DNA of 10,600 nucleotides from Candidatus Peribacter sp. UBA2144 (GCA_002328295.1 DCXE01000014.1:1-10600), one strand, 5' to 3'. Shown: positions 1 to 6,731, numbered from the stretch's first letter. Notes: generated from the sequence alone by a model not told the origin. Program-made: numbers and translations.

Positions 1-273
1 GTTTGGAGGAGTATAATGAACAACATTCAATGCTTTATCTCTGCTCTGCAGAGCAAGAGGAATAATATCTGCAACATTACGAAAGTATCTTGGCGCGTGA
101 GGATGTTCTCTACCTCCATTTAGCATTTCATGATCTACAATAAATCCCATCATACCTATTCTGTCATTTGCTGGGGTGAATCCTGCTGCTTCGAATCGAT
201 CAACTCCGTGTGCTACATGCTCTTCGGTTGTAAATCCTGTTATGCCGACATATGGTTTGGGTAGGTTGTCCAT
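1..273 (-). CDS. Unrecognised protein, N-terminal 91 residues (runs off left edge)
   Basis: The frame is open for 91 codons from an ATG at 273 to the window edge, so only the N-terminus is visible. The start is well supported: GAAGGA (282-287, minus strand) lies 8 nt upstream, inside the end of the preceding gene, and only 5 nt separate that gene's TAA from this ATG, so the two are probably translated from one mRNA. The visible part alternates hydrophobic strands (YVGITGF, RIGMMGFIVDH, ALNVVHYTP) with charged helical stretches, which suggests a beta/alpha fold such as a TIM barrel; that is inference only. I do not recognise the family. Its coupling to the URC1-like gene suggests that it works in the same reaction series. 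Confidence 0.75.
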   Translation of the reverse strand, partial: MDNLPKPYVGITGFTTEEHVAHGVDRFEAAGFTPANDRIGMMGFIVDHEMLNGGREHPHAPRYFRNVADIIPLALQSRDKALNVVHYTPPN

Positions 274-278
274 ATTTA

Positions 279-1517
279 TTATCCTTCATTAGGATCTACA
301 CGTGTAAGAGTACACAAATCATTGTCTCCATAGTGGCCAGAACCTTCTTTACCGTAGTATTCCACATATGCTCCTGGGGCGATTAGATCCGGTTCAAGTG
401 GGATCATATTTCCAATGCGTATACCTTGCAGTTCGAGTTGCCGTTTTTTGAAATCGCTCTGGCTGTGCATAGTATCGATGTGTGTTACACCTAAGTATTT
501 AAGCATGTCTCCCATAAGTTCGTAGAATCGCAGATCGCGGTATCCGTAAGTGTGTAAGGTTCGATCAAGATACTGATCTGGTTTGTCTGCATCCTTTCCG
601 CGCAAATAGTATATTCCATACTTATCCAATGGTCCGCCTCCTTTACCTTCTTCTTCATTGTAGATTACAATGCCGATTTCATTCCGCTGGGCCGCAGCAA
701 TGCTTTGGTACCAACCCTGTTGTAGGTAGGGCCTACATGTACATCTGTCAGTGTTTAGCATGTCAGATGTTTTACATTTGTAGTGCACGCGCCCAGTCAC
801 TGGCACATCTTCTTGTCCAAGATTATTGCTATCACCGAAAACGAATGCCATAGGCCCTTCAATTTGCGGGAGCATTATCTGAAGATCCGGATTTTCAACC
901 AAGCTACGCATTACATGTCGCTGATTGCCGAGAATTTCTGCAATTGCACCCTTGTCAATATGAAGGCGTTTCTCGAGAGTAGGAATATGCCACACGGGCT
1001 CTGCATAAACATGAGTACCTTCTGCAATAAACCATTCATTATCCAGTACAGAAGGATCAACAAGATCTGCTGGTCTTTGGTAATCTGGCAAATCGCGGGG
1101 GCTTTTCTTTTTTACAACTTTATCATCAACCTCAATACCCCAACGTTTCATAAGTGCAGGATCTAGAACGAACCTGTTGCGGATAATCGTGATTGTTGAG
1201 CGAATGCCATGTTCTACCAAATCAGGAAAGTCTTGTGTAGCTGTTGCTCCAAATGGATCGATTGAAGCTATCTGTTCACCGACCCAGCTTCCAAATGGTC
1301 CGATTCGTACTTCAGGTTTTATGCTCCTGATAGATTCTAAGTGTGGGTCGCCATTCATTAAGCCTCTTACATGACCCATTGCATGATATGTTGAATACGG
1401 ACCGTGATAGTTTCCGTTTGCTGTAGCGAGCTTAGGATCATCTGTATCGCCAATTGGCAGCACATATCCTCGATCTTGCACTGAGCTGGCTCCCCATTGG
1501 ATTTCTTGTGAACTCAT
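279..1517 (-). CDS. GTP cyclohydrolase II-like protein, URC1 (uracil catabolism) type
   Basis: The 412-residue protein has two parts. Residues 5-210 match what I recall of the GTP cyclohydrolase N-terminal domain of URC1 proteins (IQWGA near the start, EVRIGPFGSWV at 69-79, ASIDPFG at 84-90, EPVWHIP at 173-179). Residues 240-390 are a GTP cyclohydrolase II domain with the zinc ligands C248, C259 and C261 at RibA spacing and the catalytic-site pair D328/R330 (DLR). The RibA motif EGRG reads EGKG (290-293). Classical RibA (about 200 residues) opens GTP for riboflavin synthesis; URC1 proteins belong to a pathway that opens the pyrimidine ring, and their exact reaction is not settled. The long N-terminal domain favours URC1 over RibA. 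No Shine-Dalgarno site precedes the ATG at 1517, but a promoter-like pair does. No RibB, RibD or RibE gene is visible nearby. Confidence 0.85.
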   Translation of the reverse strand: MSSQEIQWGASSVQDRGYVLPIGDTDDPKLATANGNYHGPYSTYHAMGHVRGLMNGDPHLESIRSIKPEVRIGPFGSWVGEQIASIDPFGATATQDFPDLVEHGIRSTITIIRNRFVLDPALMKRWGIEVDDKVVKKKSPRDLPDYQRPADLVDPSVLDNEWFIAEGTHVYAEPVWHIPTLEKRLHIDKGAIAEILGNQRHVMRSLVENPDLQIMLPQIEGPMAFVFGDSNNLGQEDVPVTGRVHYKCKTSDMLNTDRCTCRPYLQQGWYQSIAAAQRNEIGIVIYNEEEGKGGGPLDKYGIYYLRGKDADKPDQYLDRTLHTYGYRDLRFYELMGDMLKYLGVTHIDTMHSQSDFKKRQLELQGIRIGNMIPLEPDLIAPGAYVEYYGKEGSGHYGDNDLCTLTRVDPNEG

Positions 1518-1550
1518 ATGGAATGGCTTGATTGGTAGAGAATTTATGAT

Positions 1551-1578
1551 ACTATAGTATACTTTTATAATAAAGCAA
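1551..1578 (-). promoter_or_regulatory. Putative promoter for the URC1-like operon
   Basis: On the minus strand TTGCTT (1578-1573) and TATAGT (1556-1551) are separated by 16 nt, giving a start near 1544 and a leader of roughly 26 nt. The -10 lies in a perfect 12-bp palindrome (ATACTATAGTAT, 1549-1560) that could be an operator. The intergenic stretch 1518-1621 is strongly AT-rich and divergent. This is a sequence-pattern call only. Confidence 0.4.
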
Positions 1579-1581
1579 GTA

Positions 1582-1611
1582 TTACAAAATATTTATTATA
1601 AATGATATATT
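1582..1611 (+). promoter_or_regulatory. Putative extended -10 promoter for the gene at 1622
   Basis: TTACAA (1582-1587), an 18-nt spacer and an extended -10 TGATATATT (1603-1611) precede the ATG at 1622 by 10 nt. The predicted leader is only 3-5 nt and no Shine-Dalgarno site is present, so the mRNA would be leaderless or nearly so. Confidence 0.4.
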
Positions 1612-1621
1612 CTCCATTATT

Positions 1622-1783
1622 ATGAAAACGGAAGCAAAATTCTCAATAGCCCGCGCAACGCTCGATGGTATTGTAACAGGAATGAGTGAAAAAGAACGTT
1701 CTCATCCTGTATATAATACTCCAGCAAAGGAAGTACAGGTTCAGATCAATCTTACCTCGGAAGAGAGAGATGCTGCTAAATAG
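1622..1783 (+). CDS. N-terminal piece of an unrecognised gene, closed by in-frame TAG
   Basis: An ATG at 1622 opens 53 codons ending in TAG at 1781-1783. The next open stretch (to 2476) is in the same frame with only the TAG between them, and the text flows naturally across it (LTSEERDAAK, stop, CLDEVTG, helix-like on both sides). I therefore read this as the start of one 284-codon gene with an amber codon at position 54. An extended -10 lies 10 nt upstream and no Shine-Dalgarno site is visible. No family is recognised. Alternatives are a true 53-residue protein, a nonsense mutation, a base error in the assembly, or readthrough. Confidence 0.5.
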   Translation: MKTEAKFSIARATLDGIVTGMSEKERSHPVYNTPAKEVQVQINLTSEERDAAK

Positions 1784-1786
1784 TGC

Positions 1787-2476
1787 TTGGATGAAGTAAC
1801 AGGTATTGTGCGATTTAGCATACGAAGCTGGGCAGCGCAGTTTGGTCTTGTGGGTTTTAGCAGAGAGTACTCTGAAGTTGGTTTGCATGGAAATACACTA
1901 AAAGTAGCAACTTTGGTTAGCGATCTTTCTGGCAATGCAGAAAATCCACTTTTGTCGAGTCTGCAAGAACTTGCTCATAAGAGGATAGCTCTTATTGTTC
2001 GCGGCTTAATTCTCCCACACGTTGCAGACAATGGCCTGCGCGTTCTTCCTGTTAGGCAGGACGTTCATTACAATTTTCGGCACAAAGACGTACCCTCCGA
2101 AGTTTTGCAGGAAGTATGGTGCGGTAAACAATCTGGTAGAAAGGTTATTGAAGCATATAGGCAGAATCTTGGATCTCTGCCGGAGTCGCTTCCACCAAAA
2201 GGATATCTAGTCGGTTCAGTCTATGCTGATGTTGGCGATAACTACTGGGTATTGGAACCTGAGGTACTTCGGCGCAATGTGGATGGATTTGAGAGAGTTC
2301 AGGCACTACATGAAGAATCCTGCGGCTATGATCCACGTAGGACTGCAGGAGATAGACAAGTCGAAATTGCAGGCATCAATGGTTCTGATGAATCTCTGGT
2401 AGGTTTACACGTTCAGGCAAAGGTGTACAAAACTGATCTTGAAAAGTTGCATTGCATTCATCTAGAAGGTGTGTAA
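1787..2476 (+). CDS. Unrecognised protein, main body of the split gene
   Basis: The frame stays open for 229 codons after the TAG at 1781, closing with TAA at 2474-2476. A TTG at 1787 could re-initiate translation, but the nearest purine-rich stretch (1759-1769) is about 18 nt away, so re-initiation is weakly supported. The product is soluble and mixed alpha/beta with no membrane segment or signal peptide; motifs such as GYLVGSVYADVGDNYWVLEP and GGIN-like turns do not match a family I know. Together with 1622-1783 it would make a protein of about 284 residues. It is divergent from the URC1-like operon and lies 50 nt upstream of pyrG, so it could be co-transcribed with pyrG unless the hairpin at 2487-2523 ends the transcript. 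Confidence 0.6.
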   Translation: MDEVTGIVRFSIRSWAAQFGLVGFSREYSEVGLHGNTLKVATLVSDLSGNAENPLLSSLQELAHKRIALIVRGLILPHVADNGLRVLPVRQDVHYNFRHKDVPSEVLQEVWCGKQSGRKVIEAYRQNLGSLPESLPPKGYLVGSVYADVGDNYWVLEPEVLRRNVDGFERVQALHEESCGYDPRRTAGDRQVEIAGINGSDESLVGLHVQAKVYKTDLEKLHCIHLEGV

Positions 2477-2479
2477 ACT

Positions 2480-2523
2480 GCCCAGCGGGCGGGTCCCCCA
2501 GAACATAGGGATTGCCCATTTTT
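2480..2523 (+). promoter_or_regulatory. pyrG leader hairpin plus T-tract (possible attenuator or terminator)
   Basis: GGGC (2487-2490), TCCC (2494-2497), GGGA (2508-2511) and GCCC (2514-2517) can form a two-segment stem-loop followed at once by ATTTTT (2518-2523), the form of an intrinsic terminator, only 3 nt before the pyrG ATG. An upstream GCCC (2480-2483) can instead pair with GGGC (2487-2490) over a 3-nt loop, which would compete in one pairing register. The only Shine-Dalgarno-like run (AGGGA, 2507-2511) sits inside the stem. Known pyrG genes of Gram-positive bacteria are controlled by a CTP-sensed leader terminator; that this is analogous is inference. Confidence 0.4.
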
Positions 2524-2526
2524 AAA

Positions 2527-4218
2527 ATGATTCCACCTAAGGCCACAAAAAAGGCAGATAAATCAAAAAACAAAAGCCCATCAACATCTCCCCGCTACAT
2601 CATTACCACAGGTGGAGTTTGCTCGAGTTTAGGCAAGGGAATAGCAACTGCATCAATGGGTGCAATCCTCAAAGCATGTGGCCTCAAAGTATTTGTAATG
2701 AAGCTTGATCCATATTTGAACGTTGATCCCGGCACAATGAGTCCGTTCCAGCATGGGGAAGTGTTCGTCACAGACGATGGAGCGGAAACGGATCTGGATC
2801 TTGGGCATTACGAACGCTTCATAGATACCCCAATGAGTCAGCTTAGTACGATTACGACCGGGCAAGTTTATTCCTCAGTTTTAGCACGCGAACGCAGAGG
2901 AGATTTTCTTGGAGGAACAATCCAGATAGTTCCGCACATTACAGATGCAATCAAAGATAGAATGATCAGAGCTGCGGAAGAAAGCGGAGCGGATGTAATG
3001 ATGGTAGAGATTGGAGGAACAGTTGGCGACATAGAAGGCGAACCGTTTATGGAAGCACTCAGGCAATTCAAGTCCGATTTAGGTCCGGAACGTGTTTTCC
3101 ATGTGCATCTGACTCTTCTTCCGTACTTGAAAGGATCAAAAGAACTTAAAACCAAACCGACTCAACTCTCGGTCCGCGAACTCAGGCGCATTGCACTTCA
3201 GCCGGACATGATTATGGCGAGAGCGGACTACAAAATTCCAAAAGAACTGCTCGATAAGATAAGTAAGTTCTGTGGAGTTGCTCGCGAAGCTGTAATTCCT
3301 GCACAAACTGTAAGCTCAATTTACGATGTTCCAGAAAACTTCCAGAAATATAAAGTTGCAGAGATTATCGGAAAGCAATTAGAGCTTGGCAAACTGGAAC
3401 CGGACATGTCAGAGTGGAAAAAGGGGAGGGAGAGACACGAAAAAGCAGTCAAAGAAGTCAAAATCGCGTTAGTCGGAAAGTACACGCACCTCGAGGATGC
3501 ATATATGTCAGTTATTGAAGCTGCCAAGACTGCCGCAGTTTATAATAAGAGGAAGGCAGAGATAGTTTGGATAGATTCAGAAAAGTTAGAACAAAAAGAT
3601 AAGGAGACTTGGGACGAGCTTAAAGATTGTGATGGAATAATAGTGCCAGGAGGTTTCGGAATCAGGGGAATCGAAGGAAAGATTGCAGCCGCAAAATATG
3701 CCAGAACAAATAAGATTCCGTATCTTGGCTTGTGTCTGGGTGCACAGATCTTGGCAATTGAATTTGCACGTTCCAAACTCAAGGATCCTAAACTTACAAG
3801 TGAAGAGTTTGATGAAGAGGGGAAAGTCCCAAAATCAAAATACGTTGTACACTTCCTGCCGGGTCAGCATAAGGGGAGGGCAAAGGGAGGAACACTCCGA
3901 CTCGGTGCATATCAATGCAAATTGAAGAAAGGTACTTTGGCCTATCTAGCCTATAAAGATTCAGATCAGTTGGGAGATGACGATACAATCTCAGAACGCC
4001 ATCGCCATCGCTATGAATTCAACAATTCACTAAGAAAGAAGCTTGAGGAGAAAGGCCTCATATTCTCAGGCGAATGGCCCGAAACCAAGCTAATGGAGAT
4101 TGTGGAGATCAAGGGGCATCCGTTTATGCTCGGATCGCAGTTTCATCCGGAATTTAAAAGCCGTCCGCACCGTCCTCAACCACTATTCAATGCGTTCATG
4201 AGGACTGTAGTTGGTTGA
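2527..4218 (+). CDS. pyrG: CTP synthase (glutamine-hydrolysing)
   Basis: PyrG makes CTP from UTP, ATP and glutamine in the cytoplasm, the last step of pyrimidine nucleotide synthesis. Counting from the ATG at 2527 (563 residues; family about 530-550), the amidoligase domain shows the P-loop GGVCSSLGKGI (29-39) and the Mg/UTP region DDGAETDLDLGHYERF (83-98). The C-terminal class I glutamine amidotransferase domain has the nucleophile Cys in GLCLGAQ (Cys403) and the His-Glu pair in QFHPEF (His540, Glu542), so both half-reactions look intact. A Lys-rich extension of about 20 residues precedes the usual N-terminus. A TTG at 2512 is in frame but abuts the AGGGA run, so I prefer ATG 2527. The stop is TGA, followed by repeat copy 1. 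Confidence 0.96.
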   Translation: MIPPKATKKADKSKNKSPSTSPRYIITTGGVCSSLGKGIATASMGAILKACGLKVFVMKLDPYLNVDPGTMSPFQHGEVFVTDDGAETDLDLGHYERFIDTPMSQLSTITTGQVYSSVLARERRGDFLGGTIQIVPHITDAIKDRMIRAAEESGADVMMVEIGGTVGDIEGEPFMEALRQFKSDLGPERVFHVHLTLLPYLKGSKELKTKPTQLSVRELRRIALQPDMIMARADYKIPKELLDKISKFCGVAREAVIPAQTVSSIYDVPENFQKYKVAEIIGKQLELGKLEPDMSEWKKGRERHEKAVKEVKIALVGKYTHLEDAYMSVIEAAKTAAVYNKRKAEIVWIDSEKLEQKDKETWDELKDCDGIIVPGGFGIRGIEGKIAAAKYARTNKIPYLGLCLGAQILAIEFARSKLKDPKLTSEEFDEEGKVPKSKYVVHFLPGQHKGRAKGGTLRLGAYQCKLKKGTLAYLAYKDSDQLGDDDTISERHRHRYEFNNSLRKKLEEKGLIFSGEWPETKLMEIVEIKGHPFMLGSQFHPEFKSRPHRPQPLFNAFMRTVVG

Positions 4219-4220
4219 AA

Positions 4221-4352
4221 CAATAAACCCTCATCCCCGGCCCTTCCCCCAAGGGGGAAGGGAGCTACTTATGTGACGAATAGAACCTATTTACTATCAC
4301 AGAAGTAGCTCCCCTCTCCTTTAGGAGAGGGGTAGGGGGTGAGGTTTTATTG
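4221..4352 (+). repeat. Cloverleaf-like inverted repeat, copy 1
   Basis: The outer ends CAATAAACCCTCATCCCC (4221-4238) and the complement of 4335-4352 (CAATAAAACCTCACCCCC) are near-perfect inverted repeats. Inside are a left hairpin (CCCTTCCCC/GGGGAAGGG, 4241-4262), a central stem (GGGAGCTACTT/AAGTAGCTCCC, 4260-4313) and a right hairpin (CCCCTCTCC/GGAGAGGGG, 4311-4332), so one strand can fold as a four-stem cloverleaf. A second full copy lies inverted at 6771-6893 and a half copy at 7157-7199. There is no coding sequence, hence a non-autonomous (MITE- or REP-like) element by inference. Confidence 0.85.
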
Positions 4353-4361
4353 TGCTAAAAT
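4353..4361 (+). promoter_or_regulatory. Extended -10 element of a leaderless pyrD promoter
   Basis: TGCTAAAAT (4353-4361) matches an extended -10 (TGn plus TAAAAT), and the pyrD ATG follows after 7 nt, exactly where transcription should start. No Shine-Dalgarno site lies between, so pyrD is probably read from a leaderless mRNA. The element touches the right end of repeat copy 1. Confidence 0.5.
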
Positions 4362-4368
4362 TAGCTCG

Positions 4369-5292
4369 ATGGACCTCTCACAAACCATCCTCGGAGTTAC
4401 ATTTCCTAACCCAACAGTCCTCGCTTCCGGCATTTGGGGAGTGACAGCTTCCAGCTGGAAGCGTGTTGTGGAGAATGGAGCAGGCGGAGTTACCACAAAG
4501 TCGCTCTGGATTAGGGAACACAAGGGTCATCCGAATCCGACTGTGATTGCAAACGAACATTGGACGCTTAATGCTGTAGGACTTCCGGATGCAGGGCCGG
4601 ACAAAGCGCGCGAAGAGATTGGCGAATACCTAAAAGATAAGTCTGCGCCTCTGATTGCGAATATTGTTGCGGGAAAAGTTGAGGACTTTGTAGCAATTGC
4701 GGAGATTGTATGTGGGCTAGGGCCGGATTTTCTCGAAGTTAACATCAGTTGCCCAAATGTTGAAGATGAATGTGGCAAACCTTTTGCCTGCAGTGCACCT
4801 GATGCAAAGAAAGTAACAGAAGCAGTTAAAAAAGTAAGCGGAGATGTTCCAATATTTATCAAACTCTCTCCGAATGTGGATGATATTGGAGCTGTTGCAG
4901 TTGCTTGTGCGGAAGCCGGAGCAGATGGCTTCACGGCGGTTAACACTTTCGGGCCGGGAATGGCAATTGACCTCAAGAGCCGTCAGCCAATACTTGCTAA
5001 TAAGGTGGGGGGACTCTCCGGTCCAGGTTTAAAGCCAATCGCAGTCAGGTGCATACACGATGTTTACAAGGCAACTGGTGGAAAACTTCCCATAATCGGA
5101 ACGGGTGGAGTGCACACAGGTCAGGATGCTCTGGAAATGATGATCGCAGGAGCCTCATTAATCGGAATTGGTACTGCAATAGGCGAGCGCGGGCAGGATG
5201 TATTCAAAAAAGTGTGTGATGAAATGGAAGAATGGTGTGAGGAGGAGGGGATATCGGAGGTTTCTGAGTTGGTTGGATCTATTAGAACTTAG
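4369..5292 (+). CDS. pyrD: Dihydroorotate dehydrogenase, class 1B catalytic subunit
   Basis: PyrD oxidises dihydroorotate to orotate, the redox step of de novo pyrimidine synthesis, with FMN as cofactor. The 307-residue protein is a typical TIM barrel: FMN/substrate lysine in TTKS (K44), NISCPN with the class 1 catalytic base Cys128, FIKLSPN with K165, VGGLSGPGLKPIAVR (213-227), and the FMN phosphate loop IGTGGV (243-248). Cys rather than Ser as catalytic base marks class 1, and the pyrK neighbour marks the NAD-linked 1B type. The start is ATG 4369: an upstream in-frame GTG at 4339 lies inside the repeat and would add ten unlikely residues. Promoter evidence also favours 4369. The end overlaps a tandem heptamer array. 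Confidence 0.95.
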   Translation: MDLSQTILGVTFPNPTVLASGIWGVTASSWKRVVENGAGGVTTKSLWIREHKGHPNPTVIANEHWTLNAVGLPDAGPDKAREEIGEYLKDKSAPLIANIVAGKVEDFVAIAEIVCGLGPDFLEVNISCPNVEDECGKPFACSAPDAKKVTEAVKKVSGDVPIFIKLSPNVDDIGAVAVACAEAGADGFTAVNTFGPGMAIDLKSRQPILANKVGGLSGPGLKPIAVRCIHDVYKATGGKLPIIGTGGVHTGQDALEMMIAGASLIGIGTAIGERGQDVFKKVCDEMEEWCEEEGISEVSELVGSIRT

Positions 5293-5316
5293 AACTTAGA
5301 GCTTAGAACTTAGAAA
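5282..5316 (+). repeat. Five tandem TTAGAAC heptamers across the pyrD/pyrK junction
   Basis: The units are TTAGAAC, TTAGAAC, TTAGAGC, TTAGAAC and TTAGAAA. The array contains the last codons and TAG stop of pyrD and ends on the first base of the pyrK ATG. Because the period is 7, TAG appears in all three frames, and the array fills the place where a Shine-Dalgarno site for pyrK would be expected. Confidence 0.9.
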
Positions 5317-6134
5317 TGGTAGATACTTCAAAACAGAATCGGCTGCCGACTACATACAGGATTACTTCGGTGAAGAAAGAAACAGCTGATGTACAGACTT
5401 TCACGTTTGAGGTTAGTCTTGGAGCGCGCCCCGGGCAATTTGGAATGATCTGGCTTCCGGGAGTTGATGAAGTTCCTATGTGCATTGCCTATGATGATGG
5501 CAAGCAACTCAAAATCACGTTCTTCGCGGTCGGGGATATGACCAAAGAGCTTGCAAAGAAGAAAGAAGGGGACTTGGTGGGCTTAAGAGGTCCGTTTGGA
5601 ACGAATTATGAATGGAAAAAGGGTCAGAAGTTAGCATTGCTTGCAGGAGGATACGGTGCGGCGCCGATGTACTTCACGGCGCATGAGGCCGTAAAGAACG
5701 GATGTGATGTTCATGTGTTTGTAGGAGCGCGTTCAAAGGATCATTTACTTTATATCGATGAACTTGGATCACTTAAAGGTGTAACTTTGCACGTGGCAAC
5801 CGATGATGGATCAGAAGGTTACAAGGGCTACAACGTCAATCAACTCAGCGAGATGCTTGAGGGAGGGGAAAACTTCGATGAGCTCTTGGCTTGCGGTCCC
5901 GAGATGATGCTTAAGGCAGTTTCCGGAATATCTTCAGATAAAAAGATACCATCACAGCTCAGTTTAGAGCGCTATATGAAATGCGGATACGGATTATGCG
6001 GGAATTGCGTGGTGGATCCTCTTGGAATCAGGTTATGCATTGATGGGCCTGTGATAAATAACGATATATGCGTTCAAATCACTGACTTTGGTAAATATCA
6101 TCGTGATGATGTTGGGAGAAAGCATGAGTTCTAG
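5316..6134 (+). CDS. pyrK: Dihydroorotate dehydrogenase B, electron transfer subunit
   Basis: PyrK passes electrons from FMN in PyrD through a 2Fe-2S cluster and FAD to NAD. The 272-residue sequence has the ferredoxin-reductase layout: FAD-binding beta barrel with RPGQF (38-42) and LPGVDEVPM (47-55), a Gly-rich nucleotide loop LLAGGYGAAPM (108-118), the conserved ACGPEMMLKAV (192-202), and a C-terminal cluster motif with Cys223, Cys228, Cys231 and Cys241 (C-x4-C-x2-C-x9-C), the PyrK spacing. The start ATG 5316 is 23 nt after the pyrD stop, beyond the heptamer array, and lacks a Shine-Dalgarno site. It ends in two consecutive TAG codons (6132-6137). With PyrD it forms the heterotetrameric class 1B enzyme. 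Confidence 0.94.
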   Translation: MVDTSKQNRLPTTYRITSVKKETADVQTFTFEVSLGARPGQFGMIWLPGVDEVPMCIAYDDGKQLKITFFAVGDMTKELAKKKEGDLVGLRGPFGTNYEWKKGQKLALLAGGYGAAPMYFTAHEAVKNGCDVHVFVGARSKDHLLYIDELGSLKGVTLHVATDDGSEGYKGYNVNQLSEMLEGGENFDELLACGPEMMLKAVSGISSDKKIPSQLSLERYMKCGYGLCGNCVVDPLGIRLCIDGPVINNDICVQITDFGKYHRDDVGRKHEF

Positions 6135-6146
6135 TAGGATAGAAAC

Positions 6147-6731
6147 ATGTCTTCGAGCAATTGGGATAAATATATGAATGCGGGCAAGATACAAACATTC
6201 TTTGTTGAAAGATTTTTAGTGCACATCTTGGATCTTTTTGGAAAAACGGGTGGCAAAAGCGTTCTGGACTTGGGGTGTGCCGAAGGATTCGTAATAAATA
6301 AGATTAAAAATAAGTATCCGAGTGTTCGATGCGAAGGTATAGATATTGATGAAGATGCTTTATCGCGAGGTCGAAATCTGCATCCCGATTTGATTTTAAG
6401 GACTGGTGATTTGCTAAACACATCGGAGATTAAAGTAGATACGGATGTTGTTATGTGTCTGGAAGTTCTGGAGCACTTGCCGGATACCAAGTCTGCCTTA
6501 AGTTCACTAAGGACTTTGAACAAGAATTATCTGATTTTGAGCGTACCAAATGAGCCGTTATTCAGAATTTCAAACTTTTTAAGATTAAAATATATACTCA
6601 GGTTTGGAAACAGACTGGATCATGTGCATTGCTGGGGCAGGAGGAAGTTCTCAAAAATTATTAAAGATGCAGGTTTCGAAATTATCGATCATAGGTATCC
6701 GTTTCCGTGGCAAATTTATTTGTTGCGGTAG
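6147..6731 (+). CDS. Class I SAM-dependent methyltransferase
   Basis: The 194-residue protein has the Rossmann-type methyltransferase motifs in order: SAM-binding motif I SVLDLGCAEGF (38-48), motif II GIDIDEDAL, an acidic post-strand-4 motif CLEVLEHLPD, and LSVPNEP. It belongs to the broad Methyltransf_11/23 type; the substrate cannot be read from sequence. A basic C-terminal half (FLRLKYILRFGNRLDHVHCW) is like methyltransferases acting on lipids, quinones or glycans, but this is weak. It begins 12 nt after the pyrK stop with a good Shine-Dalgarno site (AGGA 6136-6139, 7 nt spacing), so it is very likely in the pyrDK operon. It ends in two consecutive TAG codons (6729-6734), followed by repeat copy 2. 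Confidence 0.88.
   Translation: MSSSNWDKYMNAGKIQTFFVERFLVHILDLFGKTGGKSVLDLGCAEGFVINKIKNKYPSVRCEGIDIDEDALSRGRNLHPDLILRTGDLLNTSEIKVDTDVVMCLEVLEHLPDTKSALSSLRTLNKNYLILSVPNEPLFRISNFLRLKYILRFGNRLDHVHCWGRRKFSKIIKDAGFEIIDHRYPFPWQIYLLR

Noticed and set aside
2512..2526. TTG 2512 as pyrG start
   Set aside because: It directly abuts the AGGGA run, leaving no spacing, and lies in the leader hairpin; ATG 2527 is more plausible.
4216..4218. TGA recoded as glycine, as in some CPR lineages
   Set aside because: pyrG ends at TGA at the normal C-terminus, and recognisable genes contain no internal TGA at conserved glycines.
4339..4368. GTG 4339 as pyrD start
   Set aside because: It lies inside repeat copy 1 and would add residues absent from PyrD families; the -10 element at 4353-4361 also places the start at 4369.
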